Shown piece by piece: positions 55,621 through 64,000 of a DNA stretch of 64,000 nucleotides. The notes beneath the pieces were generated by a model. It saw only the letters and a program-made list of their open reading frames with translations, had not been told where the DNA came from and ran no database searches. Position 1 is the stretch's first letter. Every line of letters begins with the position of its first letter. The stretch comes from Acetobacter papayae JCM 25143 (GTDB lineage Bacteria; Pseudomonadota; Alphaproteobacteria; Acetobacterales; Acetobacteraceae): the NCBI RefSeq assembly GCF_000613285.1, contig NZ_BAIN01000001.1, positions 1 to 64,000 of the forward strand, given 5' to 3'. Position numbers and translations under genes: made by a program.

Positions 55621-56499
55621 CTAGCGGCTCATCAGAACGGTCAGGTCCGCGTGTTCGAGAACATGGCGGGTAACACCACCCAGAATAAGCTGGCGCAGGC
55701 GTGAGTGAGAATACGCCCCCATGGCCAGCAGGTCGGCGCCGAAATCCGTGCAGGCGGCCATAAGTCCTTTACCGACATCGCGATCCACCGGAGGGAACTC
55801 CACCGCATCGGCCTCAATGCCGTGCAGGGCCAGATAGTCCAGCACGTCCTGTGCGCTGGGGCCACGGCGCTGGTAGTCCTCGCAGTGCAGAACGCGCACG
55901 GCCTCGGCCTCGGCGGCCCATGCTAGTGCGCCATGCAGCGCGGCGGAGGATTCCGCCGTGCCGTTCCAGCCGATGCACACGCGCTTGATCAGCCCCACGG
56001 GGGGCGTGCGTGGTGCCATGACTACGGGGCGGCCACTATCGAACAGCACGGCATGCAATGTTTCGGAAGAGGAAACCTCGCGGCCTGAATCCGGGTGCGG
56101 CACCAGCGTAAAATCGGACAGACGGGCATGGGAGGGAATGATCTCGCTTTCAACGCCGCGTAGAACGGTAAAGCTGACACTGGGGAAAGGCAGGCCGTTG
56201 GCGGAATGACGCGAAACCAGCGGCACATCAGGGTTAGCTGCGGCAAAGCGCTCGAAAAGCGTGTGCACATCATGGGCATGGCGCGAGCTTTCGTGCTCCG
56301 CCGAGCGCATGAGTTCTTCCACCATCGCCCCGGACAGGCCTTCGCCCGCAAGGGGGGCAATGTCCCGTCCGTCGGTTCTGACGTGTAATATGGCCAGATG
56401 CGCGCCGAAACGCCGTGCGAAATTATAGCCTCGTGTCAGGGCCGCCTCTCCATTGGAGACGCTGGGCATGGGCAGCAGGATTTTTCGCACTTCTTTCAT
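55621..56499 (-). CDS. Universal stress protein, tandem-domain
   Basis: An intact 292-residue protein with two UspA-like halves. The first starts KILLPMPSVSNGEAALTRGY; the second has CIGWNGTAESSAALHGALA and ends with an ATP-type GAYSHSRLRQLILGGVTRHV, where GxxGHS/R-like and GGVTRHVL resemble the nucleotide-binding signature. Linked to stress survival; partner unknown. It converges with the MBL gene and precedes a hairpin downstream of pdxH. Confidence 0.9.
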   Translation of the reverse strand: MKEVRKILLPMPSVSNGEAALTRGYNFARRFGAHLAILHVRTDGRDIAPLAGEGLSGAMVEELMRSAEHESSRHAHDVHTLFERFAAANPDVPLVSRHSANGLPFPSVSFTVLRGVESEIIPSHARLSDFTLVPHPDSGREVSSSETLHAVLFDSGRPVVMAPRTPPVGLIKRVCIGWNGTAESSAALHGALAWAAEAEAVRVLHCEDYQRRGPSAQDVLDYLALHGIEADAVEFPPVDRDVGKGLMAACTDFGADLLAMGAYSHSRLRQLILGGVTRHVLEHADLTVLMSR

Positions 56500-56573
56500 G
56501 GGGCTTCCTTCCTTCGGGCCGTGTTTACATCTTATTACGCCAGACCATCATCGACGTTGCGCTGGATCAATGT

Positions 56574-56597
56574 CCAGCCGGGTTCTCTTCCGGCTGG
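56574..56597. terminator. Hairpin downstream of pdxH
   Basis: A perfect 8-bp stem CCAGCCGG (56574-56581) and CCGGCTGG (56590-56597) with an 8-nt loop. It lies between the pdxH stop and the start of the stress protein, both on the minus strand. No T tract, so only a moderate candidate. Confidence 0.45.
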
Positions 56598-56629
56598 CAG
56601 AGTGGGGGCTGATCGGGCAGGGCTGTGGC

Positions 56630-57268
56630 TCAGGGATAAAGGCGTGTGACCTGCCAGCCTGCATCTGCCCGCTCCCAGATTGCGCGGTCATGCAGCCTGA
56701 ATGGGCGTTCCTGCCAGAATTCGAAATGTTCGGGGCTAACGCGGTAGCCGGACCAGTTGGCGGGGCGCGGAATGGCTCCTTCACCATAGAGGGCCTCTGC
56801 ATTGTGCAGGCGCTCTTCAAACACCGTGCGGGAAGCCAGCGGGCGGGACTGGTCAGAGGCAATGGCTCCCAGACGCGAGACCCGGCTACGACTCGCAAAA
56901 TAGGCGTCCGCCTCGGCAGGGCTCACAGGGCTGACCGGGCCTTCGATTCGGATTTGCCGGCGCAGGCCTTTCCAGTGGAACAGCAGCGCCACATGCGGAT
57001 TGGCCGCTAGTTCATTACCCTTGCGGCTATCAAGGTTGGTGTAGAAAACAAAGCCACGCCGGTCCGCACCTTTGAGCAGGACTATACGGGCGGAGGGGCG
57101 GCCATCTGGTGTTGCTGTGGCCAGCACCATGGCGTTCGGGTCGTTTATTTCGGTTTTTTCCGCCTCGGCCATCCAGCTTTCAAAGAGTGTGAAAGGGTCC
57201 GCTTGCAGGTCGATCAGCGGCAGGTCATCGCGTGGGGGAGCGGAAAGAGGCGAGGGGGTATCCGTCAT
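56630..57268 (-). CDS. pdxH: Pyridoxamine 5'-phosphate oxidase
   Basis: An FMN flavoenzyme making pyridoxal 5'-phosphate. An intact 212-residue protein: NAMVLATATPDGRPSARIVL, LKGADRRGFVFYTNLDSRKG (FMN site), HVALLFHWKGLRRQIRIEG, SRVSRLGAIASDQSRPL and the C-terminal NWSGYRVSPEHFEFWQ with WQVTRLYP, the PdxH end. It is divergent from fabI; the 160 bp between them must contain both promoters. Confidence 0.96.
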   Translation of the reverse strand: MTDTPSPLSAPPRDDLPLIDLQADPFTLFESWMAEAEKTEINDPNAMVLATATPDGRPSARIVLLKGADRRGFVFYTNLDSRKGNELAANPHVALLFHWKGLRRQIRIEGPVSPVSPAEADAYFASRSRVSRLGAIASDQSRPLASRTVFEERLHNAEALYGEGAIPRPANWSGYRVSPEHFEFWQERPFRLHDRAIWERADAGWQVTRLYP

Positions 57269-57431
57269 GGCGTTTACTCGTATGCTGCGGTTTCTACTTC
57301 ACTCATACTCCCGTGAAGGGCTGCTTTGAAGTATGGGAGTAGCGTTCGGGCTTGTTTCACCGCTCCGGGTGTGCGACCAACCACGGCGCAACACCCCACT
57401 GGTTTTCACTCGCATAGGCTGAGGTTATCGC

Positions 57432-58271
57432 ATGTCTTCTTCCCACACTGTACCGGCCGCGCAGGGCACTCTGATGAAGGGCAAGAGAGGCCTGGTGATG
57501 GGAGTTGCCAATGACAAGTCCATTGCCTGGGCTATTGCATCCGCCGTTGCGGCGCAGGGTGGCGAACTGGCCTTTACTTATCAGGGCGATGCACTGGGCA
57601 AGCGCGTGCAGCCGCTGGCGGAAAGTATTGGCGCAAAGCTGGTGCTGCCGTGCGATGTAACCGACGATGCTGCTATCGATGCCACTTTCGACATTCTGGA
57701 AAAAGAATGGGGTGAGTTGGATTTCGTGGTGCATGCCATTGGCTGGGCGGACAAGCAGTATCTGCGTGGCCGGTATGTTGATACCCCGCGTGAAGCGTTT
57801 CTGACCGCCATGGATATTTCGTGCTTCTCTTTCACGGCGGTGGCGCAGCGCGCAGCGCGGCTGATGAAAAAAGGCGGCTCGCTGCTGACGCTGAGCTACC
57901 TTGGGGCCGAGCGCGTTATGCCGCATTACAATGTTATGGGCGTGGCCAAGGCAGCGCTTGAGGCCTCCGTGCGTTATATGGCGGCTGATCTGGGGCGTGA
58001 CGCCATTCGCGTCAATGCGATTTCCGCCGGACCGATCAAGACGCTGGCCGCCAGCGGTATTGGCGATTTCCGCTATATCCTCAAATGGAACCAGTACAAC
58101 GCCCCGCTTGAGCGGAACGTGACGCTGGAGGAAGTAGGCGGGGCAGGGCTTTATATGCTCTCCGACCTGTCATCGGGCGTGACGGGCGAGGTGCACCATG
58201 TCGATTGCGGGTACCATATGGTGGGCATGAAAAACCCTTCCGCTCCTGATCTTTCTGTTGCCTCTGACTGA
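57432..58271 (+). CDS. fabI: Enoyl-[acyl-carrier-protein] reductase FabI
   Basis: The NADH-dependent last reduction of each fatty acid elongation cycle. An intact 279-residue SDR: nucleotide loop GVANDKSIAWAIA, LPCDVTDDAAI, HAIGWADKQYL, the active-site Tyr-x6-Lys in HYNVMGVAKAALE, and NAISAGPIKTLAASGIGDF. The loop and Y-x6-K spacing separate FabI from FabG. The target of triclosan and isoniazid-type drugs in other species. aroC follows 9 bp later. Confidence 0.96.
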   Translation: MSSSHTVPAAQGTLMKGKRGLVMGVANDKSIAWAIASAVAAQGGELAFTYQGDALGKRVQPLAESIGAKLVLPCDVTDDAAIDATFDILEKEWGELDFVVHAIGWADKQYLRGRYVDTPREAFLTAMDISCFSFTAVAQRAARLMKKGGSLLTLSYLGAERVMPHYNVMGVAKAALEASVRYMAADLGRDAIRVNAISAGPIKTLAASGIGDFRYILKWNQYNAPLERNVTLEEVGGAGLYMLSDLSSGVTGEVHHVDCGYHMVGMKNPSAPDLSVASD

Positions 58272-58280
58272 GGTTTAGCC

Positions 58281-59354
58281 GTGTCCTATAATACGTTCGG
58301 TCATCTGTTCCGTGTCACCACCTGGGGCGAAAGCCACGGGCCTGCCATCGGGTGTGTCATTGACGGCTGTCCGCCGCGTATTCCCATGAGCGAGGCGGAT
58401 ATCCAGCCGTTTCTGGACCGCCGCAAGCCTGGCCAGTCGGCGTTTACCACGCAGCGGCGCGAGGCGGATGAGGTGCGTATTCTCTCGGGTGTCTTTGAAG
58501 GACAAACGACAGGCACGCCCATTTCTCTTATGATCGAAAACACCGATCAGCGTTCACGTGATTATGGAGACATCGCCCAGAGCTACCGGCCCGGCCATGC
58601 GGATCTGACCTATGATCTGAAATACGGTATCCGTGATTACAGGGGTGGTGGCCGTTCCTCCGCGCGTGAGACGGCCTGCCGTGTCGCGGCTGGGGCTGTA
58701 GCGCGTAAGGTACTGGGCGAAGGCATAAAAATTCGTGGCGCACTCGTGCAGCTAGGCCCGCACGACATCGACCGCACCCGCTGGGACTGGGCTGAAGTCG
58801 AACGCAATCCGTTCTTCTCGCCTGATGAGGGGGTTGTGGCTGCGTGGGAAGCGTATCTGCATGATATCCGCAAAGCGGGTTCCTCTATCGGTGCGGTGAT
58901 CGAGGTTGTGGCTGAAGGCGTGCCAGCGGGCTTGGGTGCGCCCATTTACGGCAAGCTGGATGCAGATATCGCTGCGGCGTTTATGAGCATCAATGCCGTC
59001 AAAGGTGTGGAAATTGGCGATGGTTTTGCCGCCGCATCCCTGACTGGCCCAGAAAATGCCGATGCCCTGTATAGCAAGGATGGCCAGCTTACTTTTGGGG
59101 CCAATCATGCGGGTGGTATTCTGGGCGGGATTTCCAGCGGGCAGCCAGTGGTAGCGCGTTTTGCCGTTAAGCCCACAAGCTCGATGCTGACCCCTGTGGA
59201 TTCCATTACCCGCTCAGGGCAGCAAACGCAGGTGGTGACAAAAGGGCGGCATGATCCGTGCGTGGGGATCAGGGCTGTGCCGGTGGGTGAGGCCATGATG
59301 GCCTGCGTACTGGCAGACCATCTGTTGCGGCATCGGGGGCAGACGGGAGGCTGA
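58281..59354 (+). CDS. aroC: Chorismate synthase
   Basis: The last shikimate step, with reduced FMN, giving chorismate. An intact 357-residue protein: [20 protein letters not shown] at the start, [54 protein letters not shown] and [20 protein letters not shown], all typical. It appears co-transcribed with fabI and converges with the OsmC gene, whose stop is 3 bp away. Confidence 0.97.
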   Translation: MSYNTFGHLFRVTTWGESHGPAIGCVIDGCPPRIPMSEADIQPFLDRRKPGQSAFTTQRREADEVRILSGVFEGQTTGTPISLMIENTDQRSRDYGDIAQSYRPGHADLTYDLKYGIRDYRGGGRSSARETACRVAAGAVARKVLGEGIKIRGALVQLGPHDIDRTRWDWAEVERNPFFSPDEGVVAAWEAYLHDIRKAGSSIGAVIEVVAEGVPAGLGAPIYGKLDADIAAAFMSINAVKGVEIGDGFAAASLTGPENADALYSKDGQLTFGANHAGGILGGISSGQPVVARFAVKPTSSMLTPVDSITRSGQQTQVVTKGRHDPCVGIRAVPVGEAMMACVLADHLLRHRGQTGG

Positions 59355-59356
59355 AA

Positions 59357-59788
59357 TTAGCCTTCCAGCTCGGCGCGAAGGGTAATTTCGGCGCGGAACA
59401 GCTTGGAAACGGGGCAGCCCGCCTTGGCTTTTTCGGCCAGAGCCAGAAACTGCTCGGCAGAGGTTCCCGGCACGTTAGCCTTTAGGGTCAGGTCAATCTG
59501 GGTAATGCCGAACCCACCATCCGTCTTGTTGAGGTGAACAGCAGCTTCTGTCTGGATAGACTGGGCTGTTAGCCCGGCTTCTCCCAGAATGAGCGAAAGC
59601 GCCATGGAAAAACAGGCGGCATGGGCGGCCCCCAGCAGCTCTTCCGGGTTGCTGCCTGCCTTGCCTTCAAAGCGGGTGGCAAAGCCATAGGGCACAGCCT
59701 GCAACGCACCGCTTTCAGTGCTGATCGTGCCGTGGCCTTCGCGGATGGAGCCTTTCCAGTGTGCGCTGCCATGCTTGGTAATTGTCAT
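59357..59788 (-). CDS. OsmC/Ohr family peroxiredoxin-like protein
   Basis: An intact 143-residue protein. The two cysteines of the family are visible in GAAHAACFSMALSLIL and AKAGCPVSKLFRAEI, and GSNPEELLGAAHAACF is diagnostic. It belongs to the OsmC group that reduces organic hydroperoxides with a Cys-Cys pair. It converges with aroC; the region upstream (towards 60100) lacks another gene. Confidence 0.93.
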   Translation of the reverse strand: MTITKHGSAHWKGSIREGHGTISTESGALQAVPYGFATRFEGKAGSNPEELLGAAHAACFSMALSLILGEAGLTAQSIQTEAAVHLNKTDGGFGITQIDLTLKANVPGTSAEQFLALAEKAKAGCPVSKLFRAEITLRAELEG

Positions 59789-60100
59789 ACTGCGCTTTCC
59801 ATTTTCTCATATGTGCCAGCAACCGGCCCGCTTGCGCAGAACCATGGTGGGTCCTGCGCTACAGCCCGGTCAGATCGTAGAATAACGCGCGCGTAGGGGC
59901 AGGGTTTTCAACAAACGCTGTAATCTCGCTAAGGTGAGCAGGCGCGCGATGGATATAAGCCTATACTGCGCGCAGTAATGCAGCTAGCAATTAGGCCGCC
60001 GGTTACCTGTGGCTGCAAGAGCAGGAACCCGTGGCGAAAAATAAAAGCCGCCAGTCCGCTGAATGTTGTCCTTGCGGGGCTGAGTGGCAATGCGGAGACC
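59789..60100. other. Intergenic region between osmC-like and mqo
   Basis: About 310 bp between divergent genes. The plus-strand frame before mqo stays open back to 59978 but without a family match, so I keep it non-coding. It should hold the promoters of both genes. I see no repeat or strong hairpin. Confidence 0.5.
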
Positions 60101-61599
60101 ATGATGAGTTCCAACTCGACCGATATTGCCTCTTCTGTTGATGTTGTCCTGATTGGCGGTGGCGTCATGAGCGCCACACTCGGGACTTTGCTCCGTCAGC
60201 TTCAGCCTGACTGGAAAATCAGCATTTACGAGCGGCTCGATACTGTTGCGGAAGAAAGTTCAAACGCCTGGAACAACGCAGGCACAGGACATTCAGCCTG
60301 TGCGAGCTCAACTACACACCGCAGGGTGCTGACGGAAAGGTCGATATTTCCAAGGCAGTTGCGGTAAACGAGCAGTTTCAGGTTTCGCGGCAGTTCTGGG
60401 CTTATCTGGTCGAAAATGGCGTTATTCCTGCTGCGGGCGATTTTCTGACTGCTGTTCCTCATATGAGCTTTGTCTGGGGGGCCGATAACGTGGCCTTCCT
60501 GCGTAAGCGGCATGAGGCGCTGTCCGCTCACCCGCTATTTGCCGGTATGGATTATTCGGAAGACCGTCAGCAGATTGCCCAGTGGGCACCGCTGATCATG
60601 CAGAACAGGCCCAAAGGTGAGCCTATTGCCGTCACCCGCAGCCTGATGGGCACGGATGTCAATTTTGGCGCGCTGACACGCCTGCTGTTCAGCTATCTGT
60701 CCGGCACAAAGGGCTGCGTGCTGCATACCCGGCACGATGTGCAGGATATCCGCCGCGATGAAGATGGCCAGTGGCGGCTGAAAGTGCGTGACCTGCGTGA
60801 AAATACCGATCGTATCGTGCGCTCGCGCTTTGTCTTTATCGGTGGTGGTGGTGCGGCTCTGACCCTGCTGCAGAAAACCGGCATTCCGCAGGCGCAGGGT
60901 GTTGGTGGCTTCCCAGTCAGCGGGCAGTTCCTGCGCTGCACCAACAAGGCGCTGATCGCCCGGCATCGCGCCAAGGTTTATGGCAAAGCTTCGGTTGGTG
61001 CGCCGCCCATGTCCGTGCCGCATCTTGATACCCGCATGATTGATGGTAAGCCTGCGCTGCTGTTCGGGCCGTATGCTGGGTTCTCTACCCGCTTTCTCAA
61101 GCAGGGTTCGCTGATGGATCTGCCGCTTTCCGTGCGGCCGGGTAATATCGGGCCAATGTTGGCCGTTGCGCGTGATAATTGGCCCCTGACCAAATATCTG
61201 ATCCAGCAGGTTATGCAGTCGCAGGAAGACCGGATTGCGGCCCTGCGCGACTTTATTCCCGATGCCAAGGCAGAGGATTGGGAGCTGGTGGTGGCTGGCC
61301 AGCGTGTGCAGATTATCAAGCAGGACCCGAAGAAAGGTGGTGTGCTTCAGTTCGGCACGGAAGTGATCGCCAGTGATGACGGTTCGGTGGCGGCCCTTCT
61401 TGGTGCTTCGCCCGGCGCTTCCACGGCGGCTCCGATCATGCTCAACGTTCTGCAGAAATGCTTTGCTGCCAAAATGCCCGAATGGACCGACAGGCTTAAG
61501 GCCATGGTGCCCTCGTTCGGGCAGAAGCTGGCGAATAATCCGGCCCTGTGCCAGCAGCAGTTCGACCGTACAACGAAAATTCTGGGGCTCACACTCTAG
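60101..61599 (+). CDS. mqo: Malate:quinone oxidoreductase (one frame break)
   Basis: A membrane-associated FAD enzyme oxidising malate to oxaloacetate with quinone, often replacing malate dehydrogenase in acetic acid bacteria. About 499 residues: [20 protein letters not shown] (FAD site), [23 protein letters not shown], then, after restoring one base near 60298 (TCAGC(C)CTGTGC), [20 protein letters not shown]; later [29 protein letters not shown] and [19 protein letters not shown] precedes the ATG (60101 or 60104). A terminator hairpin follows. Confidence 0.95.
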
Positions 61600-61612
61600 C
61601 AGCGTATAGTAG

Positions 61613-61637
61613 GCCGGGTTCCTGTAATGGACCCGGC
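61613..61637 (+). terminator. Terminator after mqo
   Basis: A perfect 7-bp stem GCCGGGT (61613-61619) and ACCCGGC (61631-61637) with an 11-nt loop, followed by TTTCG. It lies 13 bp after the mqo stop. Confidence 0.7.
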
Positions 61638-61727
61638 TTTCGCACCTTTTTCAGCCTGTGCCGGTGCGCTTTATTGCGGGCCGGGCAGGGTGTTCACATA
61701 AGAGTGTTCAGGTCAGATCCGAAATGC

Positions 61728-62237
61728 TCATATCGGCCGTTGCCACCATGGTGTGCGGGAGAAATCCGTTTGAGGGATGAAATCTTCGGGGGCGCCGGAA
61801 AAACAGACGGTATTAGTCGGCGTTTCCTGCAAGGAAAGTTCCGTGCAGTGCAGTACACCTCCCTCGTGCTTCAGGAATGCATTGATTTTGGCCATGAGCA
61901 GGCAGGCCATAAGCTCGGTTGTAGGGTCGCCCGGAGTTACGACAATCCGACGCGCGCGTGCGGGCTCGTGCACTAGAAACCAGTCCAGCAAAGGATCATC
62001 CTGCGCCAGTTGCAGGGCATGATCGAGCTTTTCATCCACAAAGCGGTGCCATGTGCCTTTGGCCTGCTGGAATGAAATGGCCATGTTGCCCAAGCCATCA
62101 AGGCGGGCAGGGGTTGTGGCGTTCAACCGCACGGTCACGAGTTCATTATGCCCATGGGGCAGGGCACAGCTTTCCGATGCGCCGTGGATCAGTCGGTGGC
62201 CCATGGAAAAGCGGCGGGTAAAAACAAGTTCAGGCAT
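61728..62237 (-). CDS. queD: 6-carboxytetrahydropterin synthase QueD family
   Basis: About 169 residues from ATG 62237 of the 6-pyruvoyl/6-carboxytetrahydropterin synthase family. Zinc ligands are seen as the His of MGHRLIHGA and the HGH of [11 protein letters not shown]; the catalytic Cys is in the same SCALPHGHN segment, and [13 protein letters not shown] and [13 protein letters not shown] follow. The assignment to queuosine/7-deazaguanine synthesis rests on its position directly after queC and queE. The start overlaps the end of queC by 8 bp. Confidence 0.87.
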   Translation of the reverse strand: MPELVFTRRFSMGHRLIHGASESCALPHGHNELVTVRLNATTPARLDGLGNMAISFQQAKGTWHRFVDEKLDHALQLAQDDPLLDWFLVHEPARARRIVVTPGDPTTELMACLLMAKINAFLKHEGGVLHCTELSLQETPTNTVCFSGAPEDFIPQTDFSRTPWWQRPI

Positions 62238-62961
62238 GTTCGGCTTTCCTGGCCTGATAGGCTTCCCATCCGGTTTGCCGTAGGTGGCAGGCGGGGCAGG
62301 TGCCACAGCCATAGCCCCATGGGTGCAGTGTTTCGCGCTGCCCGGTATAGCAGGTATGGCTTTCCCGGTTGATCAGGGAAACAAGGTCTTGCCCGCCGAG
62401 TTCTTCCGCTAGCATCCATGTTTCCGCCTTGCTCAGCCACATGAGCGGGGTATGGATAACGTAACGCCGCTCCATGCCTAGGTTGAGTGAGACCTGAAGC
62501 GATTTGATTGTGTCATCGCGGCAGTCAGGATAGCCGGAATAATCGGTTTCGCACACGCCGGTAATAATGTGCCGGATTGTGCGCCGTGCGGCCAGTGCTG
62601 CGGCAAAGGTCAGAAATAGCAAGTTGCGGCCGGGCACAAAGGTGTTGGGTAACCCACTTTCGGTTATGGTGATTTCCGCTTCGCGGGTCAGTGCTGTTTC
62701 CGAGACCATGTGCAGGGCGTCGAGTGGCAGAGTATGGTCGGGCCCAAGGCGCTCGCGCCAGAGCGGGTTGCTGGCTGCCATGCCTTCACGCAGGGCCGCA
62801 CGGCATTCCAGTTCCACCGCGTGGCGCTGTCCATAATGGAAGCCCAGTGTTTCAACGCGATTGAAACGCGCCAATGCCCATGCCAGACAGGTGGCTGAAT
62901 CCTGCCCGCCGGAAAACAGCACAATGGCAGCCTCGTGTTGATCTCTTTCAGCAAGCGGCAT
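62230..62961 (-). CDS. queC: 7-cyano-7-deazaguanine synthase QueC
   Basis: An ATP-dependent enzyme converting 7-carboxy-7-deazaguanine to preQ0. About 243 residues from ATG 62961: PP-loop [67 protein letters not shown], and C-terminal zinc cysteines in HTCYTGQ and [11 protein letters not shown]. It lies just after queE (2 bp gap) and overlaps queD, so the three form an operon. Confidence 0.95.
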   Translation of the reverse strand: MPLAERDQHEAAIVLFSGGQDSATCLAWALARFNRVETLGFHYGQRHAVELECRAALREGMAASNPLWRERLGPDHTLPLDALHMVSETALTREAEITITESGLPNTFVPGRNLLFLTFAAALAARRTIRHIITGVCETDYSGYPDCRDDTIKSLQVSLNLGMERRYVIHTPLMWLSKAETWMLAEELGGQDLVSLINRESHTCYTGQRETLHPWGYGCGTCPACHLRQTGWEAYQARKAEHA

Positions 62962-62963
62962 GG

Positions 62964-63605
62964 CTAGGGAATTCCGGTTAGTTTGTGGGTCTGCAGGGAC
63001 AGCCCCCATTGTGGGTGCGCCAGACAATACCGGATGGCAGCCTGAAGGTTCTCGGCCTGATGCGCACCATCCATAGGTTGTAGCCAGAACAGGCGGAAAT
63101 CAAGCTGAGCAAGATCTGCCGGGTCCAGTCCCTGCTGTGGGTAGACCAGCTTGAGTTCCGTCCCCTGTGTCTGGAGCAAAGGCGTGCCAGCCTTGGGGCT
63201 GATGCACAGCCAGTCTATGCCTTCAGGCGCGTGGAGGGTGCCATTGCTTTCAACAGCAATGTCAAAATCCAGCGCGTGCATGGCGGCAATGAGTGGAGAA
63301 TCAAGCTGGAGCAGGGGTTCTCCCCCTGTAAAAACCACCAGTTTACGGCCACCGCCTCCGGCGTTGGTGGGCCAGAAGCTGTCGATTGTGCCAGCCAGTG
63401 CGGCGGCGGTTTCAAACCGGCCGCCATTATCCCCATCCGTGCCGACAAAATCGGTATCGCAAAAGCGACACTGGGCACTTTCGCGGTCCTGCTCCCGGCC
63501 CGACCACAGATTGCAGCCGGTAAAGCGGCAGAACACGGCAACGCGTCCTGCCTGTCCTCCTTCACCCTGCAGGGTGAGGAAAATCTCCTTGACGGTATAG
63601 CTCAT
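62964..63605 (-). CDS. queE: 7-carboxy-7-deazaguanine synthase QueE
   Basis: A radical SAM enzyme contracting carboxytetrahydropterin. An intact 213-residue protein: [20 protein letters not shown], then the cluster cysteines spaced C-X14-C-X2-C (from GCNLWSG to QCRFCDTDF), [11 protein letters not shown], and a C-terminal [11 protein letters not shown] segment. The wide first spacing, rather than CX3CX2C, is known for a QueE subclass. First gene of the que operon; 15 bp upstream bioB ends on the same strand, so it may be co-transcribed with it. Confidence 0.93.
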   Translation of the reverse strand: MSYTVKEIFLTLQGEGGQAGRVAVFCRFTGCNLWSGREQDRESAQCRFCDTDFVGTDGDNGGRFETAAALAGTIDSFWPTNAGGGGRKLVVFTGGEPLLQLDSPLIAAMHALDFDIAVESNGTLHAPEGIDWLCISPKAGTPLLQTQGTELKLVYPQQGLDPADLAQLDFRLFWLQPMDGAHQAENLQAAIRYCLAHPQWGLSLQTHKLTGIP

Positions 63606-63620
63606 CCTGTCCGGGGCGGG

Positions 63621-64000
63621 TTACAGGCCGATACCGGTGGTGTGCATGCCCAGATTCTGCATCAGAACGCGGTCGCGCTGGGCCTGCGGGTTAGGGGTGG
63701 TCAGCAGGCGTTCACCATAGAAAATGGAGTTCGCACCGGCCAGAAAGCACAGGGTCTGTGTTTCGTCCGTCATGTTTTCGCGCCCGGCGGCAAGCCGCAC
63801 GCGGCTTTTTGGCATGGTGATACGCGCAGCGGCGATCATGCGTACGAAATCAAGCGGGCTGACTTCATCCGCCTTGGCCAGAGGCGTGCCTTCAACACGG
63901 ACAAGCAGGTTGATGGGAACGCTTTCGGGGTGGGTCGGCAGGTTGGCAAGCGAGGCGATCAGCCCCGCACGGTCGCTCTCACCTTCGCCCATGCCAACAA
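63621..64000 (-). CDS. bioB: Biotin synthase BioB, C-terminal part (runs off the window)
   Basis: About 125 C-terminal residues of a radical SAM biotin synthase: [57 protein letters not shown], and the substrate-binding Arg-containing [12 protein letters not shown] with [13 protein letters not shown] and the usual short C-terminus. The CxxxCxxC site lies beyond the right edge. It is followed by queE. Confidence 0.93.
   Translation of the reverse strand, partial: VGMGEGESDRAGLIASLANLPTHPESVPINLLVRVEGTPLAKADEVSPLDFVRMIAAARITMPKSRVRLAAGRENMTDETQTLCFLAGANSIFYGERLLTTPNPQAQRDRVLMQNLGMHTTGIGL

Noticed and set aside
1-64000. Reductive genome decay with many pseudogenes
   Set aside because: High GC, full-length continuous protein matches around each break, no transposons and equal damage to essential genes make decay unlikely.
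1-64000. CRISPR arrays, rRNA genes or insertion sequences
   Set aside because: No spaced direct repeats, rRNA-like stretches or transposase motifs were found on reading.

Overview
This 64 kb window is high-GC chromosomal DNA from an alphaproteobacterium, most likely an acetic acid bacterium (Acetobacteraceae; inferred from gene content and order, not from a search). Pointers are aerobic cobaltochelatase cobS/cobT beside a J-domain gene and a BolA-like gene, a DUF4167 gene, a RodZ-like gene, malate:quinone oxidoreductase, and the run rlpA-like / D-Ala-D-Ala carboxypeptidase / tmk / holB / metG / tatD / MBL hydrolase. No rRNA, insertion sequence, phage or CRISPR array was seen. Two tRNAs are present: Leu(GAG) and Met(CAT).

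The most important caution is that the sequence carries many single-base indels, nearly all apparent deletions in short C/G runs. I count about 33 breaks in about 24 genes (mfd alone has four). They hit genes that are normally indispensable (metG, tmk, holB, ispG) as often as dispensable ones, and the protein continues cleanly in another frame after each break. I therefore read them as consensus or assembly errors, not pseudogenes. Such genes are given as one CDS spanning the break, with the approximate break position.

Layout. 1-4.6 kb: recG (partial), sdhE, mfd. 4.7-8.1 kb: a secreted protein of unknown function, an SBF-like transporter and a PLP decarboxylase. 8.2-19.6 kb: a surface-polysaccharide sugar locus with rfbF, rfbG and rfbH (CDP-3,6-dideoxy-4-ketohexose pathway), a thiamine-diphosphate enzyme translationally coupled to an SDR (YerE/YerF-like pairing), a NeuB-like synthase, two methyltransferases and a glycosyltransferase-like protein. 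This looks like a pathway to a branched-chain 3,6-dideoxy sugar and is the most interesting part. 19.6-24.9 kb: cobT, cobS, J-domain protein, BolA, a LolA-like lipoprotein, lipB. 25-28.9 kb: tRNA-Leu, galU, a phosphohexomutase, moaA. 28.8-36.7 kb: methyltransferase, comF, glutaredoxin, DUF1178, DUF2147, ubiG, lysC, nitronate monooxygenase, rodZ. 36.8-41.9 kb: ispG, hisS, prfA, prmC. 42-47.6 kb: DUF4167, tRNA-Met, MlaD, uppP, an amino-acid permease, an ATP-grasp protein and a DedA protein. 47.7-55.6 kb: cell-wall enzymes followed by the tmk-holB-metG-tatD-MBL operon. 55.6-64 kb: universal stress protein, pdxH, fabI, aroC, OsmC, mqo, then queD/queC/queE (7-deazaguanine synthesis) and partial bioB.

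Functionally, galU and the mutase can supply sugar phosphates and UDP-glucose, rfbFGH with the TPP/SDR pair can build an unusual CDP-sugar, and the methyltransferases and glycosyltransferase-like protein can modify or use it, while uppP, mltB/rlpA-like, dacC-like and rodZ-like genes serve the envelope. The remainder is housekeeping.
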